From Caulobacteraceae bacterium (lineage in GTDB: Bacteria > Pseudomonadota > Alphaproteobacteria > Caulobacterales > Caulobacteraceae), in contig CANJPZ010000001.1 of NCBI GenBank assembly GCA_947476325.1, positions 312,072 to 376,071 on the forward strand: a stretch of 64,000 bases of DNA, written 5' to 3'. The notes below the pieces were generated by a model, which saw only the letters and a program-made list of their open reading frames with translations, ran no database searches and was not told where the DNA came from. Both the position numbers and the translations under genes were made by a program. This document shows positions 1 to 7,369 of this stretch, one piece after another (positions within the stretch are counted from its first letter, which is position 1; each line of letters opens with the position of its first letter).

Positions 1-239
1 TAGTCGGCCGACTCGCCGTCGTCCGGTTCGGGCGGGCCTTCGTTAAACATCAGGATGTCGCCCGGCTGGCATTGGAGCTCGCGGCACAGGGCGTCGAGGG
101 TGGAGAACCGCACCGCGCGCGCCTTGCCGGTCTTCAGAATCGACAGATTGGCAATGGTCACGCCCACGCGATCAGCCAGCTCGGTCAGCGACATGCGCCG
201 CTCCAGCAGGACTCGGTCGAGATGGACCCGGATCGGCAT
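1..239 (-). CDS. Cro/C1-type HTH transcriptional regulator (3' end at window edge)
   Basis: The reverse strand encodes about 79 residues starting MPIRVHLDRVL. They form a single helix-turn-helix of the Cro/C1 (YozG-like) type: LTELADRVGVTIANLSILK is the HTH, followed by FSTLDALCRELQCQPGDIL. Such very small regulators are typically paired with a DUF2975 membrane protein, and exactly that gene lies directly upstream on the same strand. The start ATG is at 239, preceded by an AAGGA-type ribosome site. The last visible codon begins TA at the window edge, so the stop may lie just outside. Role inferred: DNA-binding partner that controls the pair. The regulated stimulus is unknown. Confidence 0.85.
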   Translation of the reverse strand, partial: MPIRVHLDRVLLERRMSLTELADRVGVTIANLSILKTGKARAVRFSTLDALCRELQCQPGDILMFNEGPPEPDDGESAD

Positions 240-308
240 GGAGAGCGGTGGTTCCTTATTGTTTGTCCGTCTTCTTGGGCGGACTTATCATCAGGGTTAG
301 CTAGATAT

Positions 309-333
309 CGTAAATCGATCAACGATCTTTACG
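309..333. promoter_or_regulatory. Interrupted palindrome between DUF2975 and HTH genes
   Basis: CGTAAA at 309-314 and TTTACG at 328-333 form an inverted repeat separated by 13 bases rich in GATC. It sits in the 99-base gap between the DUF2975 stop and the regulator start. A position immediately upstream of the regulator gene would suit an autoregulatory operator, but this is inference from symmetry and location only. Confidence 0.3.
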
Positions 334-338
334 TTGCG

Positions 339-878
339 TCAAATCGTCAGGTCGAGGTCCTTGCGCATCTTCACGCCTTCATCGAACACTTCGGCAAGCA
401 CGAACATCACGCCGATGGCGAACAAGCCAACCACGTCGATGTTGGGACGGTAGTCGCGTACGGGGCTGTCAGGCGCGCACAGCAGTAGGATCGCCCAGAC
501 CGCGTAGCGCGAGACTTCAAGGGCGGCGAGGATCAGGCCGATGATGCGCAGCCGTCGGGCGTTCTCGGCCTGGAACGGCTGGCCGGCGACCAGGGTGATG
601 AAAATCTTGCGCAGGCGCCCGACGATGCCGAGCAGGCCAAGCATGTAGAGCGCAAACAGCAGCAGGCCCGAGGCGCCGCGAGGGCTGGCAACGAACATCG
701 GCGGGCCGTTGGGTCCCCAATGCCAGGTGGGGGTCGGCAAGGCCGGATTGGCCATGTGCAACGCGCTCCAAAGCGCAATTGCGCCCAGGCTCAGCAGGAG
801 CAGGGCTATGAAGCCGAAGGAAATATCGAGAAAGACTTTCAGAAAGCTCGAAATCGAGCGCGGGCCCAGGGTGCGCAT
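339..878 (-). CDS. DUF2975 family integral membrane protein
   Basis: A 179-residue protein with four predicted membrane segments: about residues 18-38, 70-86, 108-128 and 147-163. The C-terminal signature LAEVFDEGVKMRKDLDLTI is typical of DUF2975 proteins. The family has no established biochemical activity; members are usually co-transcribed with a tiny YozG-like HTH regulator, and here that regulator follows 99 bases downstream on the same strand. This suggests a two-gene membrane/regulator module. The start at 878 is the first ATG and gives a short basic N-terminus before the first hydrophobic stretch. The family call is firm; the physiological role is unknown. Confidence 0.85.
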   Translation of the reverse strand: MRTLGPRSISSFLKVFLDISFGFIALLLLSLGAIALWSALHMANPALPTPTWHWGPNGPPMFVASPRGASGLLLFALYMLGLLGIVGRLRKIFITLVAGQPFQAENARRLRIIGLILAALEVSRYAVWAILLLCAPDSPVRDYRPNIDVVGLFAIGVMFVLAEVFDEGVKMRKDLDLTI

Positions 879-1022
879 AGGAATGGGGGCCTTTCCCTTG
901 TTTTCTTTGTTTCCGGTTCTACGGCCGGATTAACACATTCCCGCCGGACTGTCCGACGGCAAAAGCGCATCAGACAGTCGGCGAGAATGCCCTGTTATGG
1001 CCGCACTTGGAAGCGGGACACA

Positions 1023-1136
1023 TTACAGGGACTGGACCACGAACATGGCTGCGCCGAGCAGGACGCCGGCGAGCAAGGTCAGGGCGCTGGTGATGTTGGC
1101 GGCCCGATCCAGAAGGCTGACATTTTCAAAGGTCAT
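1023..1136 (-). CDS. Small hypothetical membrane peptide (37 aa)
   Basis: A short reverse-strand ORF with start ATG at 1136 and stop TAA at 1025-1023. A clear GGAG ribosome-binding sequence lies about 8 bases upstream of the ATG. The translation begins MTFENVSLLDRAANITSAL and continues with one hydrophobic helix (LTLLAGVLLGAAMFVVQSL), so it would be a single-pass membrane micro-protein. No family is recognised. Support is the ribosome site plus the coherent transmembrane composition. The downstream neighbour on the same strand is DUF2975, but 140 bases separate them, so co-transcription is uncertain. Confidence 0.5.
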   Translation of the reverse strand: MTFENVSLLDRAANITSALTLLAGVLLGAAMFVVQSL

Positions 1137-1151
1137 AACAGTTACTCCAAT

Positions 1152-1284
1152 TTGTGCGTTGCACCATAAAAACCGGCCTATCCGGCTTCGACAGGGCTGA
1201 AATAGGCAACCCCATGACGATATTCAATACGTCATTATCGAAAAACAATCAAGTTTTTTGTTGTTTCTTTATTGCAACGCACAA
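1152..1284. repeat. Separated 12-bp perfect inverted repeat
   Basis: TTGTGCGTTGCA at 1152-1163 is the exact reverse complement of TGCAACGCACAA at 1273-1284. The arms are 109 bases apart and flank an AT-rich segment upstream of rdgB and of the small membrane ORF. This could be two operator half-sites bridged by a looping regulator, or the ends of a vanished small element. Only the repeat itself is observed. Confidence 0.5.
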
Positions 1285-1376
1285 TGGACTTGATGGCGCA
1301 AATGCGACCGCTCTTGCAACCCGGGTCGCAAACCCGGAGGAAGTCGGCTGCAATCGGGACACAGGCAGGACAAGGC

Positions 1377-1979
1377 ATGGCGTTGACGCTACCCAGGGGA
1401 CTTAAACTGGTGGCCGCCACCCACAATCCCGGCAAGGCCGTGGAGCTCGCGGCCCTGCTGGAAGCGCGCTTTAACCTGGTGTCGGCGGGTGCGCTTTCAA
1501 TCCCTGAGCCGGACGAAACCGAGACCACCTTTGCCGGCAACGCCATTCTGAAGGCCCGCCACGCGGCAGAGCATTCAGGACTGGTCGCCATCGCCGATGA
1601 CTCCGGCCTGAGCATTACGGCCCTAGACGGCGCGCCGGGGATCTATTCGGCCCGCTGGGCCGGCCCCGACAAGGACTTCGGACTGGCCATGCAACGGGTT
1701 GGGGAGCGGTTGACCGAGGCCGACTCCGAGGATCGCAGCGCATGGTTCACCTGCGCCCTGGCCGTCGCCTGGCCAAATGGCCCGGCGGTGGTGTTCGAGG
1801 GCCGCCTCAATGGCGTGCTGACGTTTCCGGGACGGGGCATGAACGGTTTTGGTTACGATCCGATCTTCACGCCGCTGGGGCAGAGCCAGACATTTAGCGA
1901 GATGGAGCCGCCACAAAAAGACGCCATGAGCCATCGCGCGCGCGCGTTCGCCCAGTTGAAGGCGGCGCTGTTTGACTGA
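1377..1979 (+). CDS. rdgB: dITP/XTP pyrophosphatase (RdgB/HAM1)
   Basis: Hydrolyses non-canonical purine triphosphates (ITP, dITP, XTP) to monophosphates and pyrophosphate, cleaning the nucleotide pool. The 200-residue product has the family hallmarks: the nucleotide-binding THNPGK motif (residues 15-20), the catalytic/metal ADDSGL motif (D74, D75), the GYDPIF segment and a C-terminal SHRARAF. The frame is open upstream to 1272, but that extension is non-homologous and low quality. ATG 1377 has AGGA six bases upstream and puts the motifs at normal positions. It is the first gene of a packed cluster; its last 8 bases overlap hemW. Confidence 0.95.
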   Translation: MALTLPRGLKLVAATHNPGKAVELAALLEARFNLVSAGALSIPEPDETETTFAGNAILKARHAAEHSGLVAIADDSGLSITALDGAPGIYSARWAGPDKDFGLAMQRVGERLTEADSEDRSAWFTCALAVAWPNGPAVVFEGRLNGVLTFPGRGMNGFGYDPIFTPLGQSQTFSEMEPPQKDAMSHRARAFAQLKAALFD

Positions 1980-3114
1980 TCCCGCCCCGATCGCGGTCTA
2001 CATCCACTGGCCCTACTGCAGCCGGATCTGTCCCTACTGCGACTTCAATGTCGTGCGCGATCGCCGGCAGCCCGAACAGGCGGCGCTGGCGGCGGCGATC
2101 ATCCGCGATCTGCAAGGTCAAGCTGCTCTGACGGGGCCCCGGAGACTGGTCTCGGTCTTCTTTGGCGGCGGGACCCCGTCTTTGATGGACCCGGACTGGG
2201 CCGGCCGCATCATCGAGGCCGCCCGGCGTCTTTGGCCGACAGACGGGCCGGTCGAGATTTCGCTGGAGGCCAATCCGACCGACGCCGAGGCCGGCCGGTT
2301 CGCCGCCTTCGCCGCTGCCGGGGTTCAACGTCTGTCGCTGGGTGTCCAGTCTCTGGACGATGCGCAGCTGGCCTTTTTGGGCCGCAACCATTCGGCCGCC
2401 GAGGCCCGCCGGGCGGCGCTGGTGGCGGGCTCGGTCTTTCCGCGCCTGTCCATCGATCTGATCTATGCCTTGCCGGACCAGACGGTGGGGGGGTGGCGCA
2501 AGGCGCTGGAGGAAGTCATCGCACTTGGCGCCGAACACATCTCGCCCTACCAGCTGACCATCGAGGCCGGCACGGCTTTTGACCGCGCGGTGCGCCGCAA
2601 GACCTTCGCCCCACCTGGGCCCGACGCAGCCGCTGACCTGTTCGAGACAACCCAAACGGTGCTCGAAGCCGCCGGGTTCGGCGCCTATGAGGTCTCCAAC
2701 CACGCCCGGGGCGCCGCCGCCCAGTCGGTCCACAATCTCGCCTACTGGCGCGGCTGGGATTATGCCGGCGCTGGCCCCGGGGCCCATGGGCGCCTCACTA
2801 TGGTGACCGGCCGCACCGCTATCGCGACCGAGCGGCGGGTGGCCGATTATGTCAGCCTCGTCGACCAGACTGGCCTTGGCGTACGGGCGCCCGAGACGCT
2901 GGACGCCCGAGAACAGGCCGTAGAGCGACTGCTGCTGGGCCTGCGGGTGCATGAGGGCGTGCCCCTGACTGAACTTGAGGCCCTTGAACTCGACGCGCGC
3001 CAGATCGAAGGCTTTGTGGCCGACGGTCTGCTATTGCCGGGTGGCGGCAGGCTGGTTGCTACAGCGAAGGGACGCGCGGTGCTTGACCGACTGACCCATG
3101 ACCTGATCCGATAG
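1972..3114 (+). CDS. hemW: Radical SAM heme chaperone HemW
   Basis: A 380-residue HemN-like radical SAM protein. The cluster motif C16-x3-C20-x2-C23 binds a [4Fe-4S] cluster; the residue pattern after C23 (DFN) lacks the extra cysteine of true coproporphyrinogen dehydrogenase HemN, so HemW, a heme-trafficking chaperone, is the better call. The GGGTPS glycine motif (SAM binding) and the C-terminal HemN_C region are present. The start is TTG at 1972, overlapping the rdgB stop by 8 bases, which implies translational coupling. In related alphaproteobacteria rdgB and hemW are commonly adjacent. Confidence 0.93.
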   Translation: MTDPAPIAVYIHWPYCSRICPYCDFNVVRDRRQPEQAALAAAIIRDLQGQAALTGPRRLVSVFFGGGTPSLMDPDWAGRIIEAARRLWPTDGPVEISLEANPTDAEAGRFAAFAAAGVQRLSLGVQSLDDAQLAFLGRNHSAAEARRAALVAGSVFPRLSIDLIYALPDQTVGGWRKALEEVIALGAEHISPYQLTIEAGTAFDRAVRRKTFAPPGPDAAADLFETTQTVLEAAGFGAYEVSNHARGAAAQSVHNLAYWRGWDYAGAGPGAHGRLTMVTGRTAIATERRVADYVSLVDQTGLGVRAPETLDAREQAVERLLLGLRVHEGVPLTELEALELDARQIEGFVADGLLLPGGGRLVATAKGRAVLDRLTHDLIR

Positions 3115-3118
3115 GCCA

Positions 3119-3991
3119 ATGGCCAGACCGCCCCTTGCCCCACCTGCCCTGAACCCCGCGCCGCTGGAGCCGGGGCTGTACCTGGTGGCTACCCCCATCG
3201 GGAACCTGCGCGACATCACCTTGAGGGCGCTGGACGTGCTGGCGGCCTGTGACCTCATTCTGGCAGAAGACACCCGGGTGACCGGAAAGCTGCTCGCCGC
3301 TTTCGGCCTGAAAAACAGGCTCGAGCGGTGTGACGATCACGCGGCGGCAAGGGCCTCGCCGAAGATCATGGCGCGGCTGGCGTTGGGCGAACGCATCGCC
3401 CTGGTTTCAGACGCCGGCACGCCCCTGGTGTCAGACCCCGGCTATCGCATCGCGATGGACGCCATAGAGGCGGGCCACGAGGTCTGGCCAATCCCCGGCG
3501 CCTCGGCCGCCCTGGCCGCCCTGACCGTGGCGGGGCTTCCCGCCGACCGGTTTCTGTTTGCCGGATTTCCACCGCCGAAGTCGGCGGCGCGCAAGACCTT
3601 CCTTGAGGATCTGTCCGCCGTCCGCGCCACCTTGATCTTTTATGAGGGTGGGTCGCGTCTGGCTGCCAGCCTGGCCGACATGGCCGCGGTGTTCGGCCCG
3701 CGTCCCGCCGCCGTCTGCCGCGAACTGACCAAGCTTTATGAGACCGTGACACGCGGGCCGCTCGATGTACTGGCCGCCAATCCGGTCTTCGCCGATCCGA
3801 AGGGCGAGCTCGTTATCGTGGTGGGACCCGGCGAGCAGACGGTCTCGACTGCGGCCGACGCGGACCTGGCCCTGACCGAGGCCATGACTCGGCTGGCGCC
3901 CGGCGAGGCTGTGTCCGAGGTCGCCAAGGCGCTGGGTCTGCCCCGGCGCGATCTTTACCGCCGGGCTTTGGCCCTGAAGGAAAAGCAATGA
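3119..3991 (+). CDS. rsmI: 16S rRNA (cytidine-1402 2'-O)-methyltransferase
   Basis: A 290-residue tetrapyrrole-methylase-fold enzyme that 2'-O-methylates C1402 in the decoding centre of 16S rRNA using SAM. The N-terminal ATPIGNLRDIT motif (about residues 24-34), LAEDTRVT (48-55) and VSDAGTPLVSDPG are diagnostic for RsmI. The C-terminal region AVSEVAKALGLPRRDLYRRAL is a helical domain found in many members. It starts four bases after the hemW stop. The stop overlaps the yraN start (ATGA at 3988-3991). The rsmI-yraN pairing is conserved in many proteobacteria. Confidence 0.95.
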   Translation: MARPPLAPPALNPAPLEPGLYLVATPIGNLRDITLRALDVLAACDLILAEDTRVTGKLLAAFGLKNRLERCDDHAAARASPKIMARLALGERIALVSDAGTPLVSDPGYRIAMDAIEAGHEVWPIPGASAALAALTVAGLPADRFLFAGFPPPKSAARKTFLEDLSAVRATLIFYEGGSRLAASLADMAAVFGPRPAAVCRELTKLYETVTRGPLDVLAANPVFADPKGELVIVVGPGEQTVSTAADADLALTEAMTRLAPGEAVSEVAKALGLPRRDLYRRALALKEKQ

Positions 3992-4344
3992 GCCAGGCGC
4001 GCCGGGATCGGGGCGCAGCTGCGCGTCTGTCCGGCCGCCGGGCTGAGTGGACGGCGGCCCTATGGCTGATGCTCAAGGGCTATCGCATCCTGGGTTTCCG
4101 CCTCAAGACCCGGCAGGGCGAGGTCGATTTGCTGGCCCTGAAGGGCCAGGTCCTGGCCGTGGCCGAGGTCAAAAGCCGTGCGACGCTGGAGGCGGCGCTG
4201 GAATGCGTCACCGCTGACCAGCGTGATCGGTTGCACCGGGCTGGACGGCCCCTGGCCGGCCGTCTTGATCTGGTCGCGCTTGCACCGCGCCGCCGTTCGC
4301 GCCACATCCTTGACGCCTGGAAAAACGAGGCCGCAGGCACGTGA
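3988..4344 (+). CDS. yraN: YraN family protein (UPF0102, endonuclease-like)
   Basis: A 118-residue protein of the UPF0102 family, which adopts a restriction-endonuclease-like fold related to Holliday junction resolvases. The putative active-site pattern is visible: E45-x-D47 in the QGEVDLLA segment and E60-x-K62 in VAEVKSR. No activity is firmly established for the family. It overlaps rsmI by four bases and the next gene by four bases (GTGA), so it is part of the same transcript. Length is normal for the family. Confidence 0.88.
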   Translation: MSQARRDRGAAARLSGRRAEWTAALWLMLKGYRILGFRLKTRQGEVDLLALKGQVLAVAEVKSRATLEAALECVTADQRDRLHRAGRPLAGRLDLVALAPRRRSRHILDAWKNEAAGT

Positions 4345-5156
4345 ACCGCGAAGAGACCGAAATCGTCCTGCGGGGCCTAGGGCAAACTGCCGACGAAAAC
4401 TTCGATCTGTTCGAGATCGCCTTGATCTGCGCCCTGCATGAGGATCCGTCGCGGGATCTGGCCCCAGCCCGCGCCCTGGCGCAAGAGGCGGCCGAACGGC
4501 TGCAGGCTCATCTGGCCGGCGGCCGGATTGCAGAGGCGCTGGCTGAGTCCCTAGCGGGTGACCTGGGGCTGGATGGCGACCTGATCAACTACGAGCATCC
4601 CGCCAACGCTGACCTTATCAGCGTCGCCCAACGCCGAAAGGGCCTGCCTGTGGCTCTTGGCATTTTCTACATAGCCGCCGCCCGCCGCTGTGGTCTCCAG
4701 GTGTTCGGCGTGGATTTTCCTGGCCACTTCCTGCTGCGGGTCGAGGCGGCTGACGGCCCGGTCGCCATAGACCCGTTCAGTCAGGGCCGGATTGTCCTGC
4801 CGTCGGAACTGACCGCACGGGCCCTGCAGGCTGGCCTGACGCCCGGCGTGGGCGACCGGCTGGAGGCCCTGATGACTCCCGTGCGCGACAGGGGCGTGGC
4901 CATCCGGCTGGAAAACAACATCTTCGCTCGGGCAGTAGGCCGTGGCGACTTTCCGCGAGCCGAACGCTCGGCCCTGCGCCGGGCCCTGATCGATCCAGGT
5001 GATCACCGCCCATGGATCGATGTTGCTGCGGCGCGTGAAGGCCAGGGCGCCCTTGCTGGCGCCTTGCAGGCCCTGGCCATGGCCCAGACCCTTGACGGCG
5101 CCGCCGCAATCGCCGCCCGGGCGGCGCGGGAGCGTATGCGTTTGAAGCTGAACTAG
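4341..5156 (+). CDS. SirB1/transglutaminase-like family protein
   Basis: A 271-residue SirB1-family protein: a transglutaminase-like segment (about residues 30-185) including the YEHPANADLISVAQRRKGLPVALG region and FPGHFLLRV, then a C-terminal TPR-like part (PRAERSALRRALIDPGDHRPWIDVA). SirB1-like proteins are conserved but functionally poorly defined. The start is GTG at 4341, overlapping the yraN stop, so translation is likely coupled. It is the fifth gene of the rdgB-gshB cluster. The family is clear; the function is unknown. Confidence 0.82.
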   Translation: MNREETEIVLRGLGQTADENFDLFEIALICALHEDPSRDLAPARALAQEAAERLQAHLAGGRIAEALAESLAGDLGLDGDLINYEHPANADLISVAQRRKGLPVALGIFYIAAARRCGLQVFGVDFPGHFLLRVEAADGPVAIDPFSQGRIVLPSELTARALQAGLTPGVGDRLEALMTPVRDRGVAIRLENNIFARAVGRGDFPRAERSALRRALIDPGDHRPWIDVAAAREGQGALAGALQALAMAQTLDGAAAIAARAARERMRLKLN

Positions 5157-5188
5157 CGCAAGCGATCGTGCTGGGATAATCGGTTACC

Positions 5189-6136
5189 ATGACCCTATCC
5201 GTCGCCATCCAGATGGACCCCGTCGAGGGGATCAACATCGACACCGACACCACCTTCTTCCTGATGCTGGAGGCCCAGACACGCGGCCATGGCCTGTGGG
5301 TCTATACGCCTGACCAGCTCTCGCTGGAGGACGGGCGGGTGATGGGTCGGGGGCGGGCGTTGAACCTGCGGGCGGTCAAGGACGATCACCACGCGACGGG
5401 CGTCATGGAAGTCCGTGACATGAGCGAGTTCGACGTGGTGCTAATGCGCCAGGACCCACCGTTCGACATGGCCTATATCACCGCCACCCACTTCCTGGAG
5501 CGCATCCACCCCAAGACCCTGGTGGTCAATGACCCGGCCCAGGTGCGCAACGCGCCGGAAAAGCTGTTTGTCACCGAATTCGCCGGCGTTCAGCCGCCGA
5601 CCCTGGTGACCAGCGATGTGGACGCCATCTACGACTTTCGCAGCCGGCACGGCGACATGGTGCTCAAGCCCCTCTACGGCGGCGGCGGCTCAGGTGTGGT
5701 GCGGCTGAAACCGGACGACCCCAATCTGGATGCACTTCTTGAACTTCACGCCATGATCAGCCGCGAGCCGGTGGTCTGTCAGAAGTTCATCCCCGCAGTC
5801 TCGGCCGGCGACAAGCGTATCCTCCTGATCGACGGCGAGCCGGTGGGCGCTATCAACCGTATTCCGGCCAAGGACCAGGTCCGCTCGAACCTGGCGCGCG
5901 GCGGGCGGGCCGAGGCGGTTGAGCTGACGAAGCGGGATCTGGAGCTGTGCGCCATCATCGGTCCGCAACTGAAGGCGCGGGGTCTGCTGTTTGTCGGTAT
6001 CGACGTGATCGGCGACTACATGACCGAGATCAACGTTACCTCACCGACCGGCGCGCAACAGCTGAAACGGTTCGGCGGGGCGGATGCGGCGGTCCTGCTT
6101 TGGGATCGCATTGAGACGCTTCGGGCGCCTGTTTAG
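5189..6136 (+). CDS. gshB: Glutathione synthase
   Basis: ATP-grasp enzyme that ligates gamma-glutamylcysteine and glycine to give glutathione. The 315 residues match the prokaryotic GshB layout: an N-terminal substrate domain beginning [39 protein letters not shown], the ATP-binding loop [15 protein letters not shown], and a metal-binding C-terminal segment ending in [11 protein letters not shown]. It sits 32 bases after the SirB1-like gene and is probably the last gene of the operon, because a long structured element follows and the next gene has its own strong ribosome site. Confidence 0.97.
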   Translation: MTLSVAIQMDPVEGINIDTDTTFFLMLEAQTRGHGLWVYTPDQLSLEDGRVMGRGRALNLRAVKDDHHATGVMEVRDMSEFDVVLMRQDPPFDMAYITATHFLERIHPKTLVVNDPAQVRNAPEKLFVTEFAGVQPPTLVTSDVDAIYDFRSRHGDMVLKPLYGGGGSGVVRLKPDDPNLDALLELHAMISREPVVCQKFIPAVSAGDKRILLIDGEPVGAINRIPAKDQVRSNLARGGRAEAVELTKRDLELCAIIGPQLKARGLLFVGIDVIGDYMTEINVTSPTGAQQLKRFGGADAAVLLWDRIETLRAPV

Positions 6137-6246
6137 ACCGGAAGCTGAGCCATGACGGTTAGGTGACTGTTTCGCCTTATCTTCTCATATAGCTCCCCAT
6201 TTGTTCTTGATCCGCTCTTAAAGCCATGGTCATCCCTGTGGACAAG

Positions 6247-6343
6247 TGCGGCATTAGGTAAAACCTCCTAAATTCGATGATGTTCACCATGGCATTAGGC
6301 GGTGAACTCATCGTTTTAGGTGTGTTTGCTACCTAATGCCGCA
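6247..6343. repeat. 97-bp long-hairpin element with duplicated arm motif in its loop
   Basis: The 14-base arms at 6247-6260 and 6330-6343 are perfect reverse complements (TGCGGCATTAGGTA and partner). Pairing continues inward: AAAC/GTTT (6261-6264, 6324-6327), CCTAAA/TTTAGG (6267-6272, 6315-6320), CGATGA/TCATCG (6275-6280, 6308-6313) and GTTCACC/GGTGAAC (6282-6288, 6301-6307), leaving a 12-base loop at 6289-6300. The loop carries GGCATTAGG (6291-6299), identical to 6250-6258 in the left arm, so either copy can pair with CCTAATGCC at 6332-6340. It has no U-run, so it is not a standard terminator. It could be a palindromic mobile element (MITE-like), a structured leader of the next gene, or a protein-binding site. 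Confidence 0.75.
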
Positions 6344-6434
6344 AAAGCGCATACTTGGTGCGTGCCGCAAGCTGACCGGTTGACCGTTAAAGCCCGCCGT
6401 GAACAGCTTGATGAAAAGTAGGAGGAGCGCGATT

Positions 6435-6725
6435 ATGGACAAGGCCCCACACAGCAAATCGCGGCGGATCGTCCGAGTTCTGGCGGTCACCGCGATGGCG
6501 GTCACGACTCTTATGGCTTTTGACGTCAATGCCCAGGGACCGGGCGGTGGCGGTGGCGGCGGCGGCTTTGGCGGTGGTGGCGGGGGCTTTAGCGGCGGCG
6601 CCCGCGGCGGCGCGCCCGGCGGGGCTCCAGGCGGCGTTCCAGGCGTCAGACTGCCCCAGCGGCCAGCTGGCAGTTCCTGCACCGAGGTCGATATCGATGA
6701 CCTGCCGGCCGGGGCCCAGGTGTAG
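6435..6725 (+). CDS. Exported glycine-rich protein, N-terminal part (ends at in-frame TAG)
   Basis: A 96-residue ORF starting at ATG 6435 behind a strong AGGAGGAG ribosome site. Residues 1-35 form a Sec-type signal peptide (basic KSRR, a hydrophobic stretch through LAVTAMAVTTLMAF, then VNAQ). Residues 36-78 are very Gly-rich (poly-G, GGF, GGAPGG), then SSCTEVDIDDLPAGAQV leads to TAG at 6723-6725. The next ORF (6732-7277) is in exactly the same frame with only SL between, lacks its own signal peptide and has no good ribosome site. The two probably derive from one exported protein interrupted by an amber codon. No family recognised. Confidence 0.6.
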   Translation: MDKAPHSKSRRIVRVLAVTAMAVTTLMAFDVNAQGPGGGGGGGGFGGGGGGFSGGARGGAPGGAPGGVPGVRLPQRPAGSSCTEVDIDDLPAGAQV

Positions 6726-6731
6726 TCTCTG

Positions 6732-7277
6732 ATGGTGATGGTCTCGCCCAAGGTCAAACCGATGACACCGGAAGAGGATCAGGTGGTCCAGCAATGCTAT
6801 GCGCGGACGGCGCAGGCCGGAGCAACGCCCTTTGCCGCCTCGCAAGCGAGGGAATCCATCGATCTTCGGGTGCCGGCCCTGGTGGTCTCCACCATGTCGC
6901 CGCAACAGATTCCGCTGTTGAATATCGCTTATCACACTGTCGCCAGCCGGGCCCAGATGACCGCTGACCCCAAGGGTGCGGTCAAGATGTTCATCCCGCG
7001 CGATGATCTGGACGCCACGATGGCGCTGTTGTCAGGCTACACCGTTGAGGATTTTGGTTTGCTGGTGACCGTGAAGAATGCTGCTGGCGATGTGGTCGCG
7101 CGGTCGAATGTCTTCCTGATCGGCTCCAAGTTGACCATGGCCAAGGACAAGGCGGCGCTCAAGGTTGATCGTGGCGATCTGAAGGACGTGGTCAAATGGA
7201 CCGATGCGGCGGGTCAACCGCTGAGCTGGGACGGCCGGAAGTTTACCGATGCGGCAGGTCACGCCGTCGCCTTGTAG
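6732..7277 (+). CDS. Hypothetical protein; in-frame continuation after the TAG
   Basis: A 181-residue ORF beginning MVMVSPKVKPMTPEEDQVV, in the same frame as the preceding signal-peptide ORF and separated from it by one TAG and two sense codons. The composition is that of a globular exported domain (alternating hydrophobics, a single Cys in QQCYARTAQ that could pair with the Cys in the upstream part). It has no signal sequence and no clear Shine-Dalgarno before ATG 6732. It is either the orphaned C-terminal domain of a disrupted gene, a product of TAG read-through, or a separately translated cytosolic protein. I do not recognise its family. Confidence 0.5.
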   Translation: MVMVSPKVKPMTPEEDQVVQQCYARTAQAGATPFAASQARESIDLRVPALVVSTMSPQQIPLLNIAYHTVASRAQMTADPKGAVKMFIPRDDLDATMALLSGYTVEDFGLLVTVKNAAGDVVARSNVFLIGSKLTMAKDKAALKVDRGDLKDVVKWTDAAGQPLSWDGRKFTDAAGHAVAL

Positions 7278-7369
7278 GATGAGGGCCTGGCCGCCGAGCA
7301 GTCCATCCTCGCGTCGGCTATAACCGGTTTGACCGCCCGTTAAGATGCGCCGCGCTAGTCTGCCGGCCA

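Larger units (their letters stand above)
879..1376. other. Intergenic region between DUF2975 and rdgB
   Basis: About 500 bases without a large gene. It contains one small membrane-peptide ORF on the minus strand (1023-1136), a distant 12-bp inverted repeat (1152-1163 / 1273-1284) and an AT-rich stretch at 1205-1275. Divergent promoters for the small ORF and for rdgB are likely here, but I cannot place -35/-10 boxes with confidence. Confidence 0.6.

Noticed and set aside
6237..6245. DnaA-box-like TTGTCCACA (reverse strand) beside the long hairpin
   Set aside because: A single site with a mismatch to TTATCCACA; insufficient for an origin or titration site.
6541..6640. Possible repeat array in the GGC-rich stretch
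   Set aside because: It is low-complexity poly-glycine coding inside the exported gene, not a spaced direct-repeat array; no CRISPR-like spacing anywhere in the window.
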